This document shows, in pieces, positions 17,870-26,328 of a stretch of DNA of 64,000 nucleotides. Position 1 is the first letter of the stretch, and every line of letters starts with the position of its first letter. Source of the stretch: Rhodocyclaceae bacterium (lineage in GTDB: Bacteria; Pseudomonadota; Gammaproteobacteria; Burkholderiales; Rhodocyclaceae); the NCBI GenBank assembly GCA_020445785.1, contig JAGRFZ010000059.1, forward strand, positions 49,323 through 113,322, written 5' to 3'. A model generated the notes under the pieces. That model had not been told where the DNA came from, ran no database searches, and saw only the letters and a list, made by a program, of their open reading frames with translations. Made by a program: the position numbers and the translations under genes.

Positions 17870-17887
17870 CGAATTTTAACAAATTCG
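17870..17887. repeat. AT-rich inverted repeat downstream of recQ
   Basis: A perfect 7-bp dyad CGAATTT-taac-AAATTCG in otherwise GC-rich DNA, 15 bp after the recQ stop. It has no T-run for a terminator; a regulator site or RNA hairpin is possible. A second hairpin (cgccgaa-gtc-ttcggcg, 17950-17966) lies 63 bp further on. Nothing else is evident in the 254-bp gap before the next gene. Confidence 0.4.
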
Positions 17888-18110
17888 CCGAGGTCGTCGG
17901 GACGCCTCCGGTCAAGCCAGCGCGAAATGCACCGTTACCCATTCGTCGTCGCCGAAGTCTTCGGCGTACCGCTGGAGTGAACGTGCAGTCCTTTCGACCC
18001 GAGCCAGACCTTCCGATGGGCCGACATCGCCAACCGCGTGGGCGGCCATCGTACCCATGCCAAGTGGGAACGGTCGTCACCCGCCGTATCGGCGGCAAGG
18101 CGGAGTCACG

Positions 18111-19223
18111 GTGAGCCGGCGCCGGGAGGTCCGGATCTGCCATGGGGGCATGGAGGAGGCCGAAGTTCGCCGCTTCGAGCAGTTCCTCCGCCACGTCACG
18201 GGCTTCGAGTGTCTGTTGGCCGAAGAGCCGGAGGCCGAGGTCGCGGTGATCGACACCGACGGCGATCTCGGCAGCTACCTGGTCCGCGCCCACCGCATGC
18301 TGTATCCGGCGCGCCCGATCATCCACGTATCGGCCCAGGGATCGCTCGGTCGCGACGCGCTTTCTGTCTGGGCCCGCAAGCCGGTCGACCCCGCGGCCTT
18401 CGGCGAGGCCCTCGCCCGCGCCCTGGCCGCAGCGACGCCGGCGGGCAGCAGTGACAGCCTTGTCCGCGGACGACAGCGGCGGCCTTCGGCGCTGGCGCGG
18501 GATCGCAATGCAGAGCGCATTGCCAACCTCTACGTCGGCAGCATGACCGACATCGATGTGCGCGACGCCGCCCAACGCGAGCGCGCCAGCTACCACCCAG
18601 GCAACTATCTGCAGGGCTTCTTCGAATCCGCCCGCCAGTTTGCCGGCGAAAACGGCACGGTCACCGCGCTGATGCACCGCCAGGAACGCATACTGACCCT
18701 CAGCGCCGACGGTCTGCGCGTCACCACGTCCCTCGACCGCCGCAGCCTTCGTTCGCTCGGGCTGATTCCACTCGCCAAGCAGGACTTTCGCATCGTCTCC
18801 GGTACGCCCGACCCGGACCACGTCTGGCAACCGGCGTCACCCCTGCTGTGGGAGCTTGCGCTATGGGCCTCCCGGGGCCGAATTCCCGCCGGCGTACCGT
18901 TCGACGTACCCGTGCACTTGCTCCGCTGGCCCAACCTCACCCGCCTCGGCCTGACCCCCGACGCGATTCGGATCGCTGCGCTATGGTCCGGCCATCCGAC
19001 TTCCCTGGTGTTGAGCGCCCGCACCCTGCAGTTGCCCCAGCGCAACGTGTTCGCCTTTTTCAGTGCGTGCCGAGCCCTCGGCCTGGTGCGCTTGAAAGCG
19101 GCGACCGAACAGGCGCCCGAAGTGCCGCCGACCGCGCCTGCGCCGGGGTCGGCCGGACGTGGCCTGTTCAATCGCATACTCGCCAAGCTGCCCGGCCTGC
19201 ACGACGGCACGGAGCACCGATGA
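18111..19223 (+). CDS. Uncharacterised protein, partner of downstream MglA-like GTPase
   Basis: 370 residues from a GTG preceded by the ribosome-binding site aaggcggag. Residues 1-110 have alternating strands and helices (VAVIDTDGDLGSYLVRAHRM, PIIHVSAQGSLGRDAL) resembling a receiver-like or GTPase-partner fold. A middle region follows (RIANLYVGSMTDIDVRDAAQ, YLQGFFESARQFA, ILTLSADGLRVTTSLDRRSL). The last 120 residues look winged-helix-like (HLLRWPNLTRLGLTPDAIRIAALW) and end in a loop-rich tail. No membrane segment. The stop overlaps the GTPase start (ATGA), so the two probably work as a complex. I do not recognise a named family. Confidence 0.8.
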   Translation: MSRRREVRICHGGMEEAEVRRFEQFLRHVTGFECLLAEEPEAEVAVIDTDGDLGSYLVRAHRMLYPARPIIHVSAQGSLGRDALSVWARKPVDPAAFGEALARALAAATPAGSSDSLVRGRQRRPSALARDRNAERIANLYVGSMTDIDVRDAAQRERASYHPGNYLQGFFESARQFAGENGTVTALMHRQERILTLSADGLRVTTSLDRRSLRSLGLIPLAKQDFRIVSGTPDPDHVWQPASPLLWELALWASRGRIPAGVPFDVPVHLLRWPNLTRLGLTPDAIRIAALWSGHPTSLVLSARTLQLPQRNVFAFFSACRALGLVRLKAATEQAPEVPPTAPAPGSAGRGLFNRILAKLPGLHDGTEHR

Positions 19224-19759
19224 GCCGCTTCAAGATCATCTTTTCCGGACCGGCCGGCGCCGGTAAATCCGCCGCCATCGCCGCCATCAGCGATGTCACG
19301 CCGGTCAATGCCCTGGCCGACGCGGACGCTGCAGACCGAAACCGGGCGTCCGCCACGAACGTGGGCATGGAGCACGGCACGACGCTCTTGAGCGACGGCT
19401 CGACCCTGCATCTGTACGGCACCACGGGCGAGGAACCCTTGGAAGCCGCGCGGGACACCCTGATGGCGGGCAGCACCGGCCTGGTCTTGCTGATCGACGG
19501 CTCGCGCGAGGACCCGCTGGCCGATCTGGTGCAGTTCGTCGGCACATTCGAGCGCTTCATCGCGGGCACCGGCTTGGCGATCGGCGTCACCCATGCCGAT
19601 CGAGCCGGCAGCTTGCCGCTCAAGGAAATGGCCGAGTTGCTGCAGCAGTCGGGTTTCGGCACCGTGCCGGTCTTCGAAGTAGACGCCCGTGACCGCCGGG
19701 ACGTCAGCATGCTGATCGAGGCACTGCTGAACCTGAACGACCCGGTGGCGCAGCCCTGA
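19220..19759 (+). CDS. MglA/Rab-like small GTPase with altered switch motifs
   Basis: 179 residues with an intact P-loop (FSGPAGAGKSAAI, residues about 8-20) and a G4-like THAD (IGVTHADRA). The G3 motif, usually DxxG, reads LYGTTGEE, and the following switch region is PLEAARDTLMAG. The DGSREDPLADLVQFVGTFERFI segment is typical of the SRPRB/MglA-like GTP-binding proteins encoded next to receiver or roadblock genes in Proteobacteria. These act in polarity or surface functions where studied. Translationally coupled to the upstream gene. Confidence 0.82.
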   Translation: MSRFKIIFSGPAGAGKSAAIAAISDVTPVNALADADAADRNRASATNVGMEHGTTLLSDGSTLHLYGTTGEEPLEAARDTLMAGSTGLVLLIDGSREDPLADLVQFVGTFERFIAGTGLAIGVTHADRAGSLPLKEMAELLQQSGFGTVPVFEVDARDRRDVSMLIEALLNLNDPVAQP

Positions 19760-19850
19760 AAGCCACCGCGTAGGCCGTCGACCGCTTCGCGCCGAGGACG
19801 CCGGGCGGCTATGCTACCCGGGCACGCAACCCGGCCTGGGAACCACGACC

Positions 19851-20285
19851 GTGACTCCGCTCTTCGACCGCAACATGCTGCACGTGGGCTGGATCGACGG
19901 AGACCATGTCTTCGACCGCGACATCGTCTGGCGCGCCTTCGCCAGCGGCGACCATCTGTTCTGTGCGGTCAGCAACGCGTGGCGGGGCAGCCGCCACGGC
20001 AGCGCCCTGCTCGACACCAGCGGCCTCATCGTTGCCTGGCGGGAGGGCGAGCCGCCGCGGGCGGCGCGCCGCCTGTCGCCCGCGGCGATGGCCGCGATGC
20101 CGATGCGACCGTTCCGCCCGAAACGCCCGATCGATCCACGGCGCCCACTGTTTCCGCAGACGCCGCTCGAGGAATGGTCGCCACTCGGTTGGCAGGAATG
20201 GTTGTTTCCGCTGCCGCCAGCCGGACCCGATGACGCGGACGCCGACACCAACCGTGCGCCGGGCAACGACGACGCAGCGGACTGA
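19851..20285 (+). CDS. 4-fold beta-flower-like small protein
   Basis: 144 residues from a GTG. The first 65 residues contain short repeated strands (LFDRNMLHVGWIDGDHVFDR, HLFCAVSNAWRGSRHGSALL, TSGLIVAWREG) that resemble the 4-fold beta-flower fold of short repeated strand-turn units. The rest is proline-rich, with LEEWSPLGWQEWLFPL, and ends in an acidic tail. No signal peptide. It is 91 bp after the GTPase and may be independent. The fold assignment is by visual resemblance only. Confidence 0.65.
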   Translation: MTPLFDRNMLHVGWIDGDHVFDRDIVWRAFASGDHLFCAVSNAWRGSRHGSALLDTSGLIVAWREGEPPRAARRLSPAAMAAMPMRPFRPKRPIDPRRPLFPQTPLEEWSPLGWQEWLFPLPPAGPDDADADTNRAPGNDDAAD

Positions 20286-20321
20286 GCCGGAATTCGCTCG
20301 CCGCGAGGCCGGCCACCACCA

Positions 20322-21164
20322 TCACGACGCGCGATCGCCGAAGGCCTGCGCGAGCGTATCCATTGCCTGCATCGCGACCCCATCCGCGTGGCGCACCAGC
20401 AAGGTCGGCACCTGGGCGATCGGATCGTCCACCGGCGTCTTCTCCAGCTCGGCCGCCAGCGGTGACAGGTCCAATGCCCGCCGGGGAAGCAGGGTCCAGC
20501 CGAGTCCGGCCGAAACGCAACCGACGATACCTTCGAGGGTCCCCATCTCCATTACAGAAGACACTGGATGGCCACAGTTTCGCTGCCACTCGAGCGCCCG
20601 CGCGCGATAGGCGCACCCCTCGCGGAACAGGATCAGCGGCAGGTCGTCGCGCCCGGGATCGCCGACCAGCACCAGTTCCTCCTCGACCACCGGCTCGCAG
20701 ACCAGGCTGGGATGCGCAATCGGTCCGGCGACGAAGGCACAGTCGAGGCGGTGCGCGAGCACCTGCTCGACCAGCGCCGCCGACGTCTCGGTCGATACCT
20801 GCAGCGCGACCCCGGGATGCCGCTTGCGCACTGCCTTCAGCGCGCGGGGCAGATGAATCGCGGCGAATGTCTCCATCGTGCCGATGCGCAGTTCGCCACT
20901 CCCCGCCCCGACCTGGCGTACCGCGGCCTCGGTCTGCTGTGCCAGGCGCAGCAAGCGCCCGGCGTAGTCGAGCAGCACGCGCCCGGGCGGCGCCAGTTCC
21001 AGGCCGCGGCCCTTGCGGAAGAACAACTCGGTGCCGAGCTCTTCCTCCAGCCGCCGGATGCGGCTGGTGACATTGGACTGAACCGTATTGAGTCGCCGCG
21101 ACGCCGCCAGGATGCCGCCCTCCTCGACCACGGTGACAAAGGTTCGCAATCCGACCAGCTCCAC
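20322..21164 (-). CDS. LysR-family transcriptional regulator
   Basis: 280 residues. The N-terminal winged helix-turn-helix (residues 1-60: LRTFVTVVEEGGILAASRRL, VQSNVTSRIRRLEEELGTELFFRKGRG) is followed by a LysR substrate-binding domain (about 90-270; GELRIGTMETFAAIHLPRAL, GTLEGIVGCVSAGLGWTLLPR). It is divergent from the YbfB/YjiJ-type MFS gene, and a palindrome with LysR T-N11-A character lies between them, so it probably controls that gene and itself. Confidence 0.93.
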   Translation of the reverse strand: MELVGLRTFVTVVEEGGILAASRRLNTVQSNVTSRIRRLEEELGTELFFRKGRGLELAPPGRVLLDYAGRLLRLAQQTEAAVRQVGAGSGELRIGTMETFAAIHLPRALKAVRKRHPGVALQVSTETSAALVEQVLAHRLDCAFVAGPIAHPSLVCEPVVEEELVLVGDPGRDDLPLILFREGCAYRARALEWQRNCGHPVSSVMEMGTLEGIVGCVSAGLGWTLLPRRALDLSPLAAELEKTPVDDPIAQVPTLLVRHADGVAMQAMDTLAQAFGDRAS

Positions 21165-21191
21165 GAACGTTCTCCCAATTCGAACTCACCT

Positions 21192-21207
21192 ATCGAATTT
21201 AATCGAT
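21192..21207. promoter_or_regulatory. Candidate LysR operator between divergent genes
   Basis: ATCGA-atttaa-TCGAT is a perfect 5-bp dyad in an AT-rich pocket, 28 bp from the LysR start and 55 bp from the MFS start. LysR regulators bind A/T-rich dyads containing T-N11-A at such positions. Assigned from position and symmetry only. Confidence 0.5.
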
Positions 21208-21261
21208 TGTGGAGATATCGCAAAGCCGGTACCGTGGGGCATCGATCGAGCCACAGCGACC

Positions 21262-22452
21262 ATGAGCGATTCCTCCCGCCAACGTTTTCGCGTCCTCGCC
21301 GCCGGCGTCCTGAGCTTGGTACTGTGCATGGGCGTCGCCCGTTTCGCCTATACCCCGTTGCTGCCGCTGATGCAGGATCAAGCCGGGCTCAGCGCGGCCG
21401 GTGGCGGTTGGCTGGCGGCCTGGAATTACCTCGGCTACCTCACCGGCGCGCTGATTGCCGCCAACATCTCCGACCTGGTCCTGAAGGACCGCCTGTACCG
21501 CATCGGCATGGTGCTGGCGGTGGTTTCCACCGCGGCGATGGCGCTCGCCACTTCCACCGTCTGGTGGTGCCTGTGGCGCTTCATTGCGGGCCTGTCGACC
21601 GCCGCCGGCATGCTGCTCGGCACCGGATTGATCCTGCACTGGCTGCTCCGCCACGACCACCGGCCCGAACTCGGCATCCACTTCTCCGGCGTCGGCCTCG
21701 GCATCGCGCTCAGCGCAGCCGCGGTGTCCGCCATGCGCCCGTGGTTCGACTGGGACGGTCAGTGGCTGCTGTTCTCGGTCGGCGCCTTGGCGCTGATGGT
21801 GCCGGCCCTGTCCTGGCTGCCGCGACCGGCACTTCAGACCCACTCCCACGGCGGACAGCCACTCATCGACGCACCGCCTTCGTCCCTGTTCCAGTGGCTG
21901 TTCATGGCCGCCTATTTCTGTGCCGGCATCGGCTACGTGGTCAGCGCCACCTTCATCGTCGCGATCGTCGATGACATGCCTGGGCTCGAAGGCCGGGGCT
22001 CGCTCGTTTTCCTGGCGATCGGCCTCGCCGCGGCACCGGCCTCCATCCTTTGGGACTTGATTGCCCGCCGCATCGGAATCCTCAACGCGGTGTTCGCGAC
22101 CAGCGCGCTGCAAGTCGCCGGCATCGTGCTGCCGTTGGCCGGCGGCCTGCCGGCAGCGCTGGCCGGCGCCGCGCTGTTCGGCTTCACGGTTATCGGCCTG
22201 GTCAGTCTGGTGCTGACCCTGGCTGGGCGCTACTACCCGAGCCGGCCGGCCAAGATGATGGGCAAGATGACCCTTTCGTACGGCGTCGCGCAGATCCTCG
22301 CGCCGGCGATCATCGGCTGGATCGCCGAGCACGGTGGCAGCTACGCCGACGGCCTGGTGATGGCGGCGGCGGCGATGGTGGTCGGCAGCCTGCTGCTGCT
22401 GGGCCTCAAACTGGTCGAGCGGCGCGACCTGAGACACGCTGCGGCGACGTGA
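21262..22452 (+). CDS. YbfB/YjiJ-family MFS transporter
   Basis: 396 residues with about twelve membrane helices. The N-terminus (VLCMGVARFAYTPLLPLMQ) is characteristic of the YbfB/YjiJ family, with LAAWNYLGYLTGALIAANISD and GVGLGIALSAAAVSAM further on. Substrate unknown. It is divergent from the LysR gene and followed 23 bp later by nitronate monooxygenase, so the pair may handle an organic acid, nitro compound or xenobiotic. An open frame extends upstream, but the ATG at 21262 fits the family N-terminus. Confidence 0.9.
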   Translation: MSDSSRQRFRVLAAGVLSLVLCMGVARFAYTPLLPLMQDQAGLSAAGGGWLAAWNYLGYLTGALIAANISDLVLKDRLYRIGMVLAVVSTAAMALATSTVWWCLWRFIAGLSTAAGMLLGTGLILHWLLRHDHRPELGIHFSGVGLGIALSAAAVSAMRPWFDWDGQWLLFSVGALALMVPALSWLPRPALQTHSHGGQPLIDAPPSSLFQWLFMAAYFCAGIGYVVSATFIVAIVDDMPGLEGRGSLVFLAIGLAAAPASILWDLIARRIGILNAVFATSALQVAGIVLPLAGGLPAALAGAALFGFTVIGLVSLVLTLAGRYYPSRPAKMMGKMTLSYGVAQILAPAIIGWIAEHGGSYADGLVMAAAAMVVGSLLLLGLKLVERRDLRHAAAT

Positions 22453-22475
22453 GGATCGCCGCCACGGAGGAACCG

Positions 22476-23534
22476 ATGCCCCGATCCGCCCTGCTGCATC
22501 GCCTCGGCGTCGAGGTGCCGATTCTGCTCGCGCCGATGGCCGGTGCCGGTGGACCGGCGCTGGCCATCGCGGTTGCCCGGGCCGGCGCACTGCCCGCACT
22601 GCCCTGCGCGATGCTCGACGCCGACACGCTGCGCCGCCAGGTGGCCGAAGTCCGCGCCGCATACGACGGCCCGCTCAACCTGAACTTCTTCTGCCACCAG
22701 CCATCGGCGCCGGACGATGGCGCCCAGCGCGCTTGGCGCGACCGTCTGACACCCTACTACCGGGCCTTCGACCTCGACCTCTCGGCGCAGGCTCCGGCCA
22801 CCGAGCGCCGCCCCTTCGATGCGGCGTGCTGCGCCCTGGTCGAGCAGCTCCGGCCCGGCGTCGTCAGCTTTCATTTCGGCCTGCCCGACGACGCACTGCT
22901 GACACGCGTCAAGGCGACCGGCGCCGTCGTCCTCAGTTCCGCAACCACGGTGGCCGAGGCACGCTGGCTCGCCGCCCGCGGCGTCGACGCGGTGATCGCC
23001 CAGGGCCTCGAGGCCGGCGGCCACCGGGGCAGCTTTCTCGACGTCGACCCGGCCAGCCAAATCGGCACCTTCGCCCTGGTTCCGCTGATCCGCGACGCGA
23101 TCGCGGTGCCGGTGATCGCCGCCGGCGGCATCATCGACGCCCGCGGCATCGAGGCTGCCTTCGCACTCGGCGCCGGTGCAGTCCAACTCGGTACCGCCTT
23201 CCTGCGAACGCCCCAGGCGACCATCTCGTCGCTGCATCGGGCGGCGCTGGCCGCTGCCGACGCGCCGACTCAGCTCACCAACCTGTTTTCCGGCCGCCCG
23301 GCTCGCGGTCTGCGCAACCGGCTGATGGCGGAACTCGGGCCGATTGCCGAAGTGCCACCGTTCCCGACCGCAGGCCACGCCCTGGCTCCGCTGAAACAGG
23401 CCGCTGAGCACCAGGGGCTGACCGACTTCTCGCCGCTGTGGGCCGGTCAGGCCTATCCACTGGCGCGAGACGACGACGCCACCGCGATCACCCGGCAACT
23501 CGCCACCGCCATCGTGGGCCATCCGCGCCGTTGA
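22476..23534 (+). CDS. Nitronate monooxygenase (2-nitropropane dioxygenase-like)
   Basis: 352 residues, an FMN-dependent TIM-barrel of the NMO family. Motifs are VPILLAPMAGAGGPALAIAV, NLNFFCHQPS, VVSFHFGLPDDAL, GVDAVIAQGLEAGGHRGSFL (catalytic His region), PVIAAGGIIDARGIEAAFALGAGAVQLGTAFL and FSGRPARGLRNRLM. It oxidises alkyl nitronates such as propionate 3-nitronate. A clear ribosome-binding site (acggagga) precedes it. Probably in one operon with the MFS transporter. Confidence 0.93.
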   Translation: MPRSALLHRLGVEVPILLAPMAGAGGPALAIAVARAGALPALPCAMLDADTLRRQVAEVRAAYDGPLNLNFFCHQPSAPDDGAQRAWRDRLTPYYRAFDLDLSAQAPATERRPFDAACCALVEQLRPGVVSFHFGLPDDALLTRVKATGAVVLSSATTVAEARWLAARGVDAVIAQGLEAGGHRGSFLDVDPASQIGTFALVPLIRDAIAVPVIAAGGIIDARGIEAAFALGAGAVQLGTAFLRTPQATISSLHRAALAAADAPTQLTNLFSGRPARGLRNRLMAELGPIAEVPPFPTAGHALAPLKQAAEHQGLTDFSPLWAGQAYPLARDDDATAITRQLATAIVGHPRR

Positions 23535-23538
23535 GCAG

Positions 23539-24756
23539 TCAAGTCCGCGGACCCAGCCGATAGATCACCCCGCCCGGCAGGTCGACGACGTAGAGTTCCC
23601 CGTCCTCGTCTTCGCCGAAGCTGGCAATGCCGAGCCCGCTTTCCAGCATCACCTCGCCCGACCAGCCGCCGTCGAGCACAGGCCACAACCCGCGGATGCG
23701 ACCGCTGCAGAAGTCGCCATGGAAATAGATGCCCCTGAGCCCGGGATGGCGACGGCCGCGATAGACGAAGCCACCCGTCACCGAGCAGTCGCCGCCGGCA
23801 TGCCGGTAGGCAACGATCGGCAGGGTCAGCCCGCTGGTGTCGCAGGCGCTGCCCGCAAAACAGTCGAAGCCCTCCATCCGGTTCCAGCCGAAGTTCTGCC
23901 CGCCGGCGGTCCCGGCCTGTACGACATCGATCTCCTCCCAGCGGTCCTGGCCGACGTCGCCGATGAAGAGGTCGCCGGTGGCGCGATCGAACGAGAAGCG
24001 CCACGGATTGCGCAGACCGAGCGCCCAGATCTCGTCGCCAAAGGGATTGCCCGGGGGGATCGCGTAGGGCTCGACGGAGATGTCGATGCGCAGCAGCTTA
24101 CCGAGCAGCGTGTCGGTACGTTGGCCGTTGCCCAGCGGATCGCCCGAGCCACCGCCATCGCCGAGCGAGACGTAGAGCAATCCGCCCGGACCGAAGGCGA
24201 GGTGCCCGCCATTGTGATTGGTGAACGGCTGGGGAATGCGCAGCAGCACGCGCTCGGAGGACGGATCGAGTGCACCGCCAAGGAACGCGCGCGTAAAGCG
24301 CGACAGCACGACGTTGCCGATGCCGCTCTCCTCCGTGTAGAGCACGTAGGCTTGGCCGGTCGCGGCGAAATCCGGCGCGAATGCAATCGACAGCAGCCCC
24401 TGCTCGCTGCCTCCCGAGCGCACCCGGTCGCGAATGTCGAGGAAAGGCTCGGCCTGGACCGCACCGTCGTCGATCACCCGGACGCGGCCGGCCTTCTCGA
24501 CCACGAACAGCCGGCCGCTGCCATCGCCGGCGTGGGTCAGCATCAGCGGCGCATCGAAGCCGTCGGCGACACGGCTCAGCATGACCTTCGGCACGTCGAG
24601 GACATCGCCGTCGCCGATGCCGATGCCTACTTCGATCGATCCGCCGCAGCCAAGCAACAGCCAAGCGCTCGCCAGCGCGGCGGCCCAGACCCTACCGGCG
24701 ATCGTCACCCGGCAAGCCGGGCCCGGCCGCTCGTGGCGGCGCCCGAAGCGCGGCAT
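23539..24756 (-). CDS. Lipoprotein PQQ-type sugar (glucose/sorbosone) dehydrogenase
   Basis: 405 residues. The N-terminus carries a lipobox (ALASAWLLLGC), so it should be a periplasm-facing lipoprotein. The six-bladed beta-propeller of the soluble glucose/sorbosone dehydrogenase family shows LSRVADGFDAPLMLTHAGDG, EQGLLSIAFAPDF, NHNGGHLAFGPGGLLYVSLG, GNPFGDEIWALGLRNPWRFSFD, DLFIGDVGQDRWEEIDVV and GGFVYRGRRHPGLRG. It may oxidise an aldose with PQQ or simply bind. The start at 24756 was chosen for the lipoprotein signal; ATG 24840 is an alternative. It is convergent with nitronate monooxygenase, with a 4-bp gap. Confidence 0.88.
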   Translation of the reverse strand: MPRFGRRHERPGPACRVTIAGRVWAAALASAWLLLGCGGSIEVGIGIGDGDVLDVPKVMLSRVADGFDAPLMLTHAGDGSGRLFVVEKAGRVRVIDDGAVQAEPFLDIRDRVRSGGSEQGLLSIAFAPDFAATGQAYVLYTEESGIGNVVLSRFTRAFLGGALDPSSERVLLRIPQPFTNHNGGHLAFGPGGLLYVSLGDGGGSGDPLGNGQRTDTLLGKLLRIDISVEPYAIPPGNPFGDEIWALGLRNPWRFSFDRATGDLFIGDVGQDRWEEIDVVQAGTAGGQNFGWNRMEGFDCFAGSACDTSGLTLPIVAYRHAGGDCSVTGGFVYRGRRHPGLRGIYFHGDFCSGRIRGLWPVLDGGWSGEVMLESGLGIASFGEDEDGELYVVDLPGGVIYRLGPRT

Positions 24757-24978
24757 GGACGCGGCGCGCCGCAGCGCCTGGCAAACCCCGGCGCGGGCGC
24801 ACCGGGCAGCGCTTCCCGGGTCGATCGCGAATTCTGACATCGTCTCGCTCCGAACAGTCCATTGCCATTGTGGACCCGAGTGACCGCCAGCGCCCGAGTG
24901 GGACGCCGAATCGCTCGCGGTGTCTGCGTCGCGGGCACCCACCGAGCAGAGACCCGGAAGGGCCCATCGGGGCCGCCG
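24757..24978. other. Intergenic stretch upstream of the sugar dehydrogenase
   Basis: 222 bp of GC-rich sequence that holds an alternative in-frame start for the dehydrogenase (24840) and probably its promoter. No clear sigma70 boxes, hairpin or small gene are visible. It ends at the MITE-like element. Confidence 0.5.
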
Positions 24979-25145
24979 CTAGTGGTCTGCTTCGAAAATC
25001 AAGGAACATGACGAAAGTGATGCATCGGGTGCCATGGCAAGGCGCGAACCACAGCGATAGCGAAGCCTATCGTGAGGATGAGCAACGCCGCCACGGTGCG
25101 CGAGGCGCGCTTTTGTGTTGCGGCATTTGCGAAGCAGACCACTAG
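24979..25145. mobile_element. 167-bp MITE-like element with terminal inverted repeats
   Basis: The ends are perfect 16-bp inverted repeats: CTAGTGGTCTGCTTCG (24979-24994) and its reverse complement (25130-25145), extending imperfectly three to four bases further. The interior is non-coding. It holds smaller hairpins (gatagc-gaag-cctatc and gcgcgaggcgcgc) and AT-richer patches unlike its surroundings. The CTAG at each tip contains TA, the target duplication of IS630/Tc1-type elements, so it could be a MITE mobilised by an IS630-family transposase (inference). No transposase is in the window. The right tip supplies the stop codon of the SUMF1-like gene. Confidence 0.7.
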
Positions 25146-26020
25146 AACGCCCTGGCGACACGAAAGCCGAGGTCGAGGTTGCGCAGGCCGGGCGGGAACT
25201 TGAGGCGAAGGGCCGAGCGCGCGTTGGCCGGCACGTCGTACCAGGAGCCACCGCGCACCACCCGTCGCTCGCAGTCACCACTCGTCCAGGCGCGGCCATC
25301 GGCGGGCGCCCCCTGGTAGCTGCCGTGCCAGCAGTCCGCCACCCACTCCGCGACATTGCCGATCATGTCGTACAGGCCGAAGCGGTTCGCATCGAAGCGG
25401 CCCACTGGTGTGCTCTGCCGACTGCCCAGGGGGCCGCCCGAAGCGTCGAAATTCGCATTGCCCCGGCCGGGCTCGTCGCCCCACGGATAGCGGGTCGTGC
25501 TGCCGGCTCGGGCGGCGTATTCCCATTCGGCCTCGGAGAGCAGCCGATACGACCGGCCAGTCTTCTCCGACAGCCAATTCAGGTAGACCTGGGCATCGTT
25601 CCAACTGACCTTGATCACCGGCTGCGCGTCCCGCCCCCAGTTGTCCTTTGGACGGTAGCGACAACCGCCGGCGCCGACGCAGGCATCCCACTGCGCGAAG
25701 GTGACTTCGAACTTGCCGACCGCGAACGCTTCGCCGATGCGCACCCGATGCGGCGGCCCTTCGTCCCTGCCCAGGCCCAGCTCGCTGGCGGGCGACCCCA
25801 TGCGGAACTCGCCGGCCGGCACCACCACCATCTCCGGGCAGACGGCGCAGTCGCGGAACGTGTCACCAGGATCGAAAGTCACCGATCGCCCAGCGGCGAC
25901 CGGCACGGTCGCTTCACGCTGCCCATGCGCGTCGATCGCGACCATCAGGCCGACGCCAAGGGTCAGGAGGACGATCACGAGCCCGTGGTATCGCTCGCGT
26001 CGGCCCGCTTCGGCGCTCAT
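25142..26020 (-). CDS. Membrane-anchored SUMF1/formylglycine-enzyme-like protein lacking the catalytic cysteines
   Basis: 292 residues with an N-terminal signal anchor (GLVIVLLTLGVGLMVAI) and a SUMF1 domain from about residue 62: VPAGEFRMGS, VGKFEVTFAQWDACV, PVIKVSWNDAQVYLNWLSE, RLLSEAEWEYAARAGSTTRYPWGD, YDMIGNVAEWVADCW and VVRGGSWYD. The cysteine pair used by true formylglycine-generating enzymes near the C-terminus is absent (RGGSWYDVPANARSALRL), so it is more likely a ligand-binding or ergothioneine-type relative. Such proteins often accompany Ser/Thr kinases. The TAG stop (25142-25144) lies within the tip of the MITE-like element, so the true ancestral C-terminus may have changed by a residue or two. 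Confidence 0.88.
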   Translation of the reverse strand: MSAEAGRRERYHGLVIVLLTLGVGLMVAIDAHGQREATVPVAAGRSVTFDPGDTFRDCAVCPEMVVVPAGEFRMGSPASELGLGRDEGPPHRVRIGEAFAVGKFEVTFAQWDACVGAGGCRYRPKDNWGRDAQPVIKVSWNDAQVYLNWLSEKTGRSYRLLSEAEWEYAARAGSTTRYPWGDEPGRGNANFDASGGPLGSRQSTPVGRFDANRFGLYDMIGNVAEWVADCWHGSYQGAPADGRAWTSGDCERRVVRGGSWYDVPANARSALRLKFPPGLRNLDLGFRVARAF

Positions 26021-26328
26021 GCGTTCGCCCCCCGATTGCCCAGGAACGAAGCCGGCCCCGCGAGGTGGCACTCGGCTTGTGCGGCTGTGGCCAGATCCAT
26101 CGACATCCCCTCGTCCCGACTCTGCTGCGCTTCCATTCTATGCGACCGCAACATTCGGTCGGTGCCGCCGCCGATCTGCCCGCGCCGCGAAGGCACTCGA
26201 CGAAACCCCGCGCCACGATCCGGCTCGCGCGAGGAAGCTGCCGGAGCCCACTCGGCACGTCCAATGACAACGCCCCTGCGCGTAGGCACAGGGGCGTTGT
26301 CAGTCCTGCTGTCTTCCGCAGGTGCGGA
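26021..26328. other. Intergenic stretch with a strong hairpin
   Basis: 308 bp between the SUMF1-like start and the end of the NTF2-like gene. Apart from the hairpin annotated at 26265-26302 and a small dyad cgaccg/cggtcg (26143-26161), I see no gene. A TAGAAT box on the minus strand (26135-26140) could be the -10 of the SUMF1-like gene, but no matching -35 is evident. Confidence 0.5.
26265..26302 (-). terminator. Terminator-like hairpin after the NTF2-like gene
   Basis: A perfect 14-bp stem (tgacaacgcccctg/caggggcgttgtca) with a 10-nt loop, 26 bp past the stop of the minus-strand NTF2-like gene. Only two T follow it in that direction, so it is a weak intrinsic terminator or a 3'-end stabiliser. 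Confidence 0.6.

Noticed and set aside
24870-25145. A plus-strand open frame crossing the MITE-like element
   Set aside because: It reads through the repeat ends and has no recognisable domain, and its end is only the inverted-repeat sequence.
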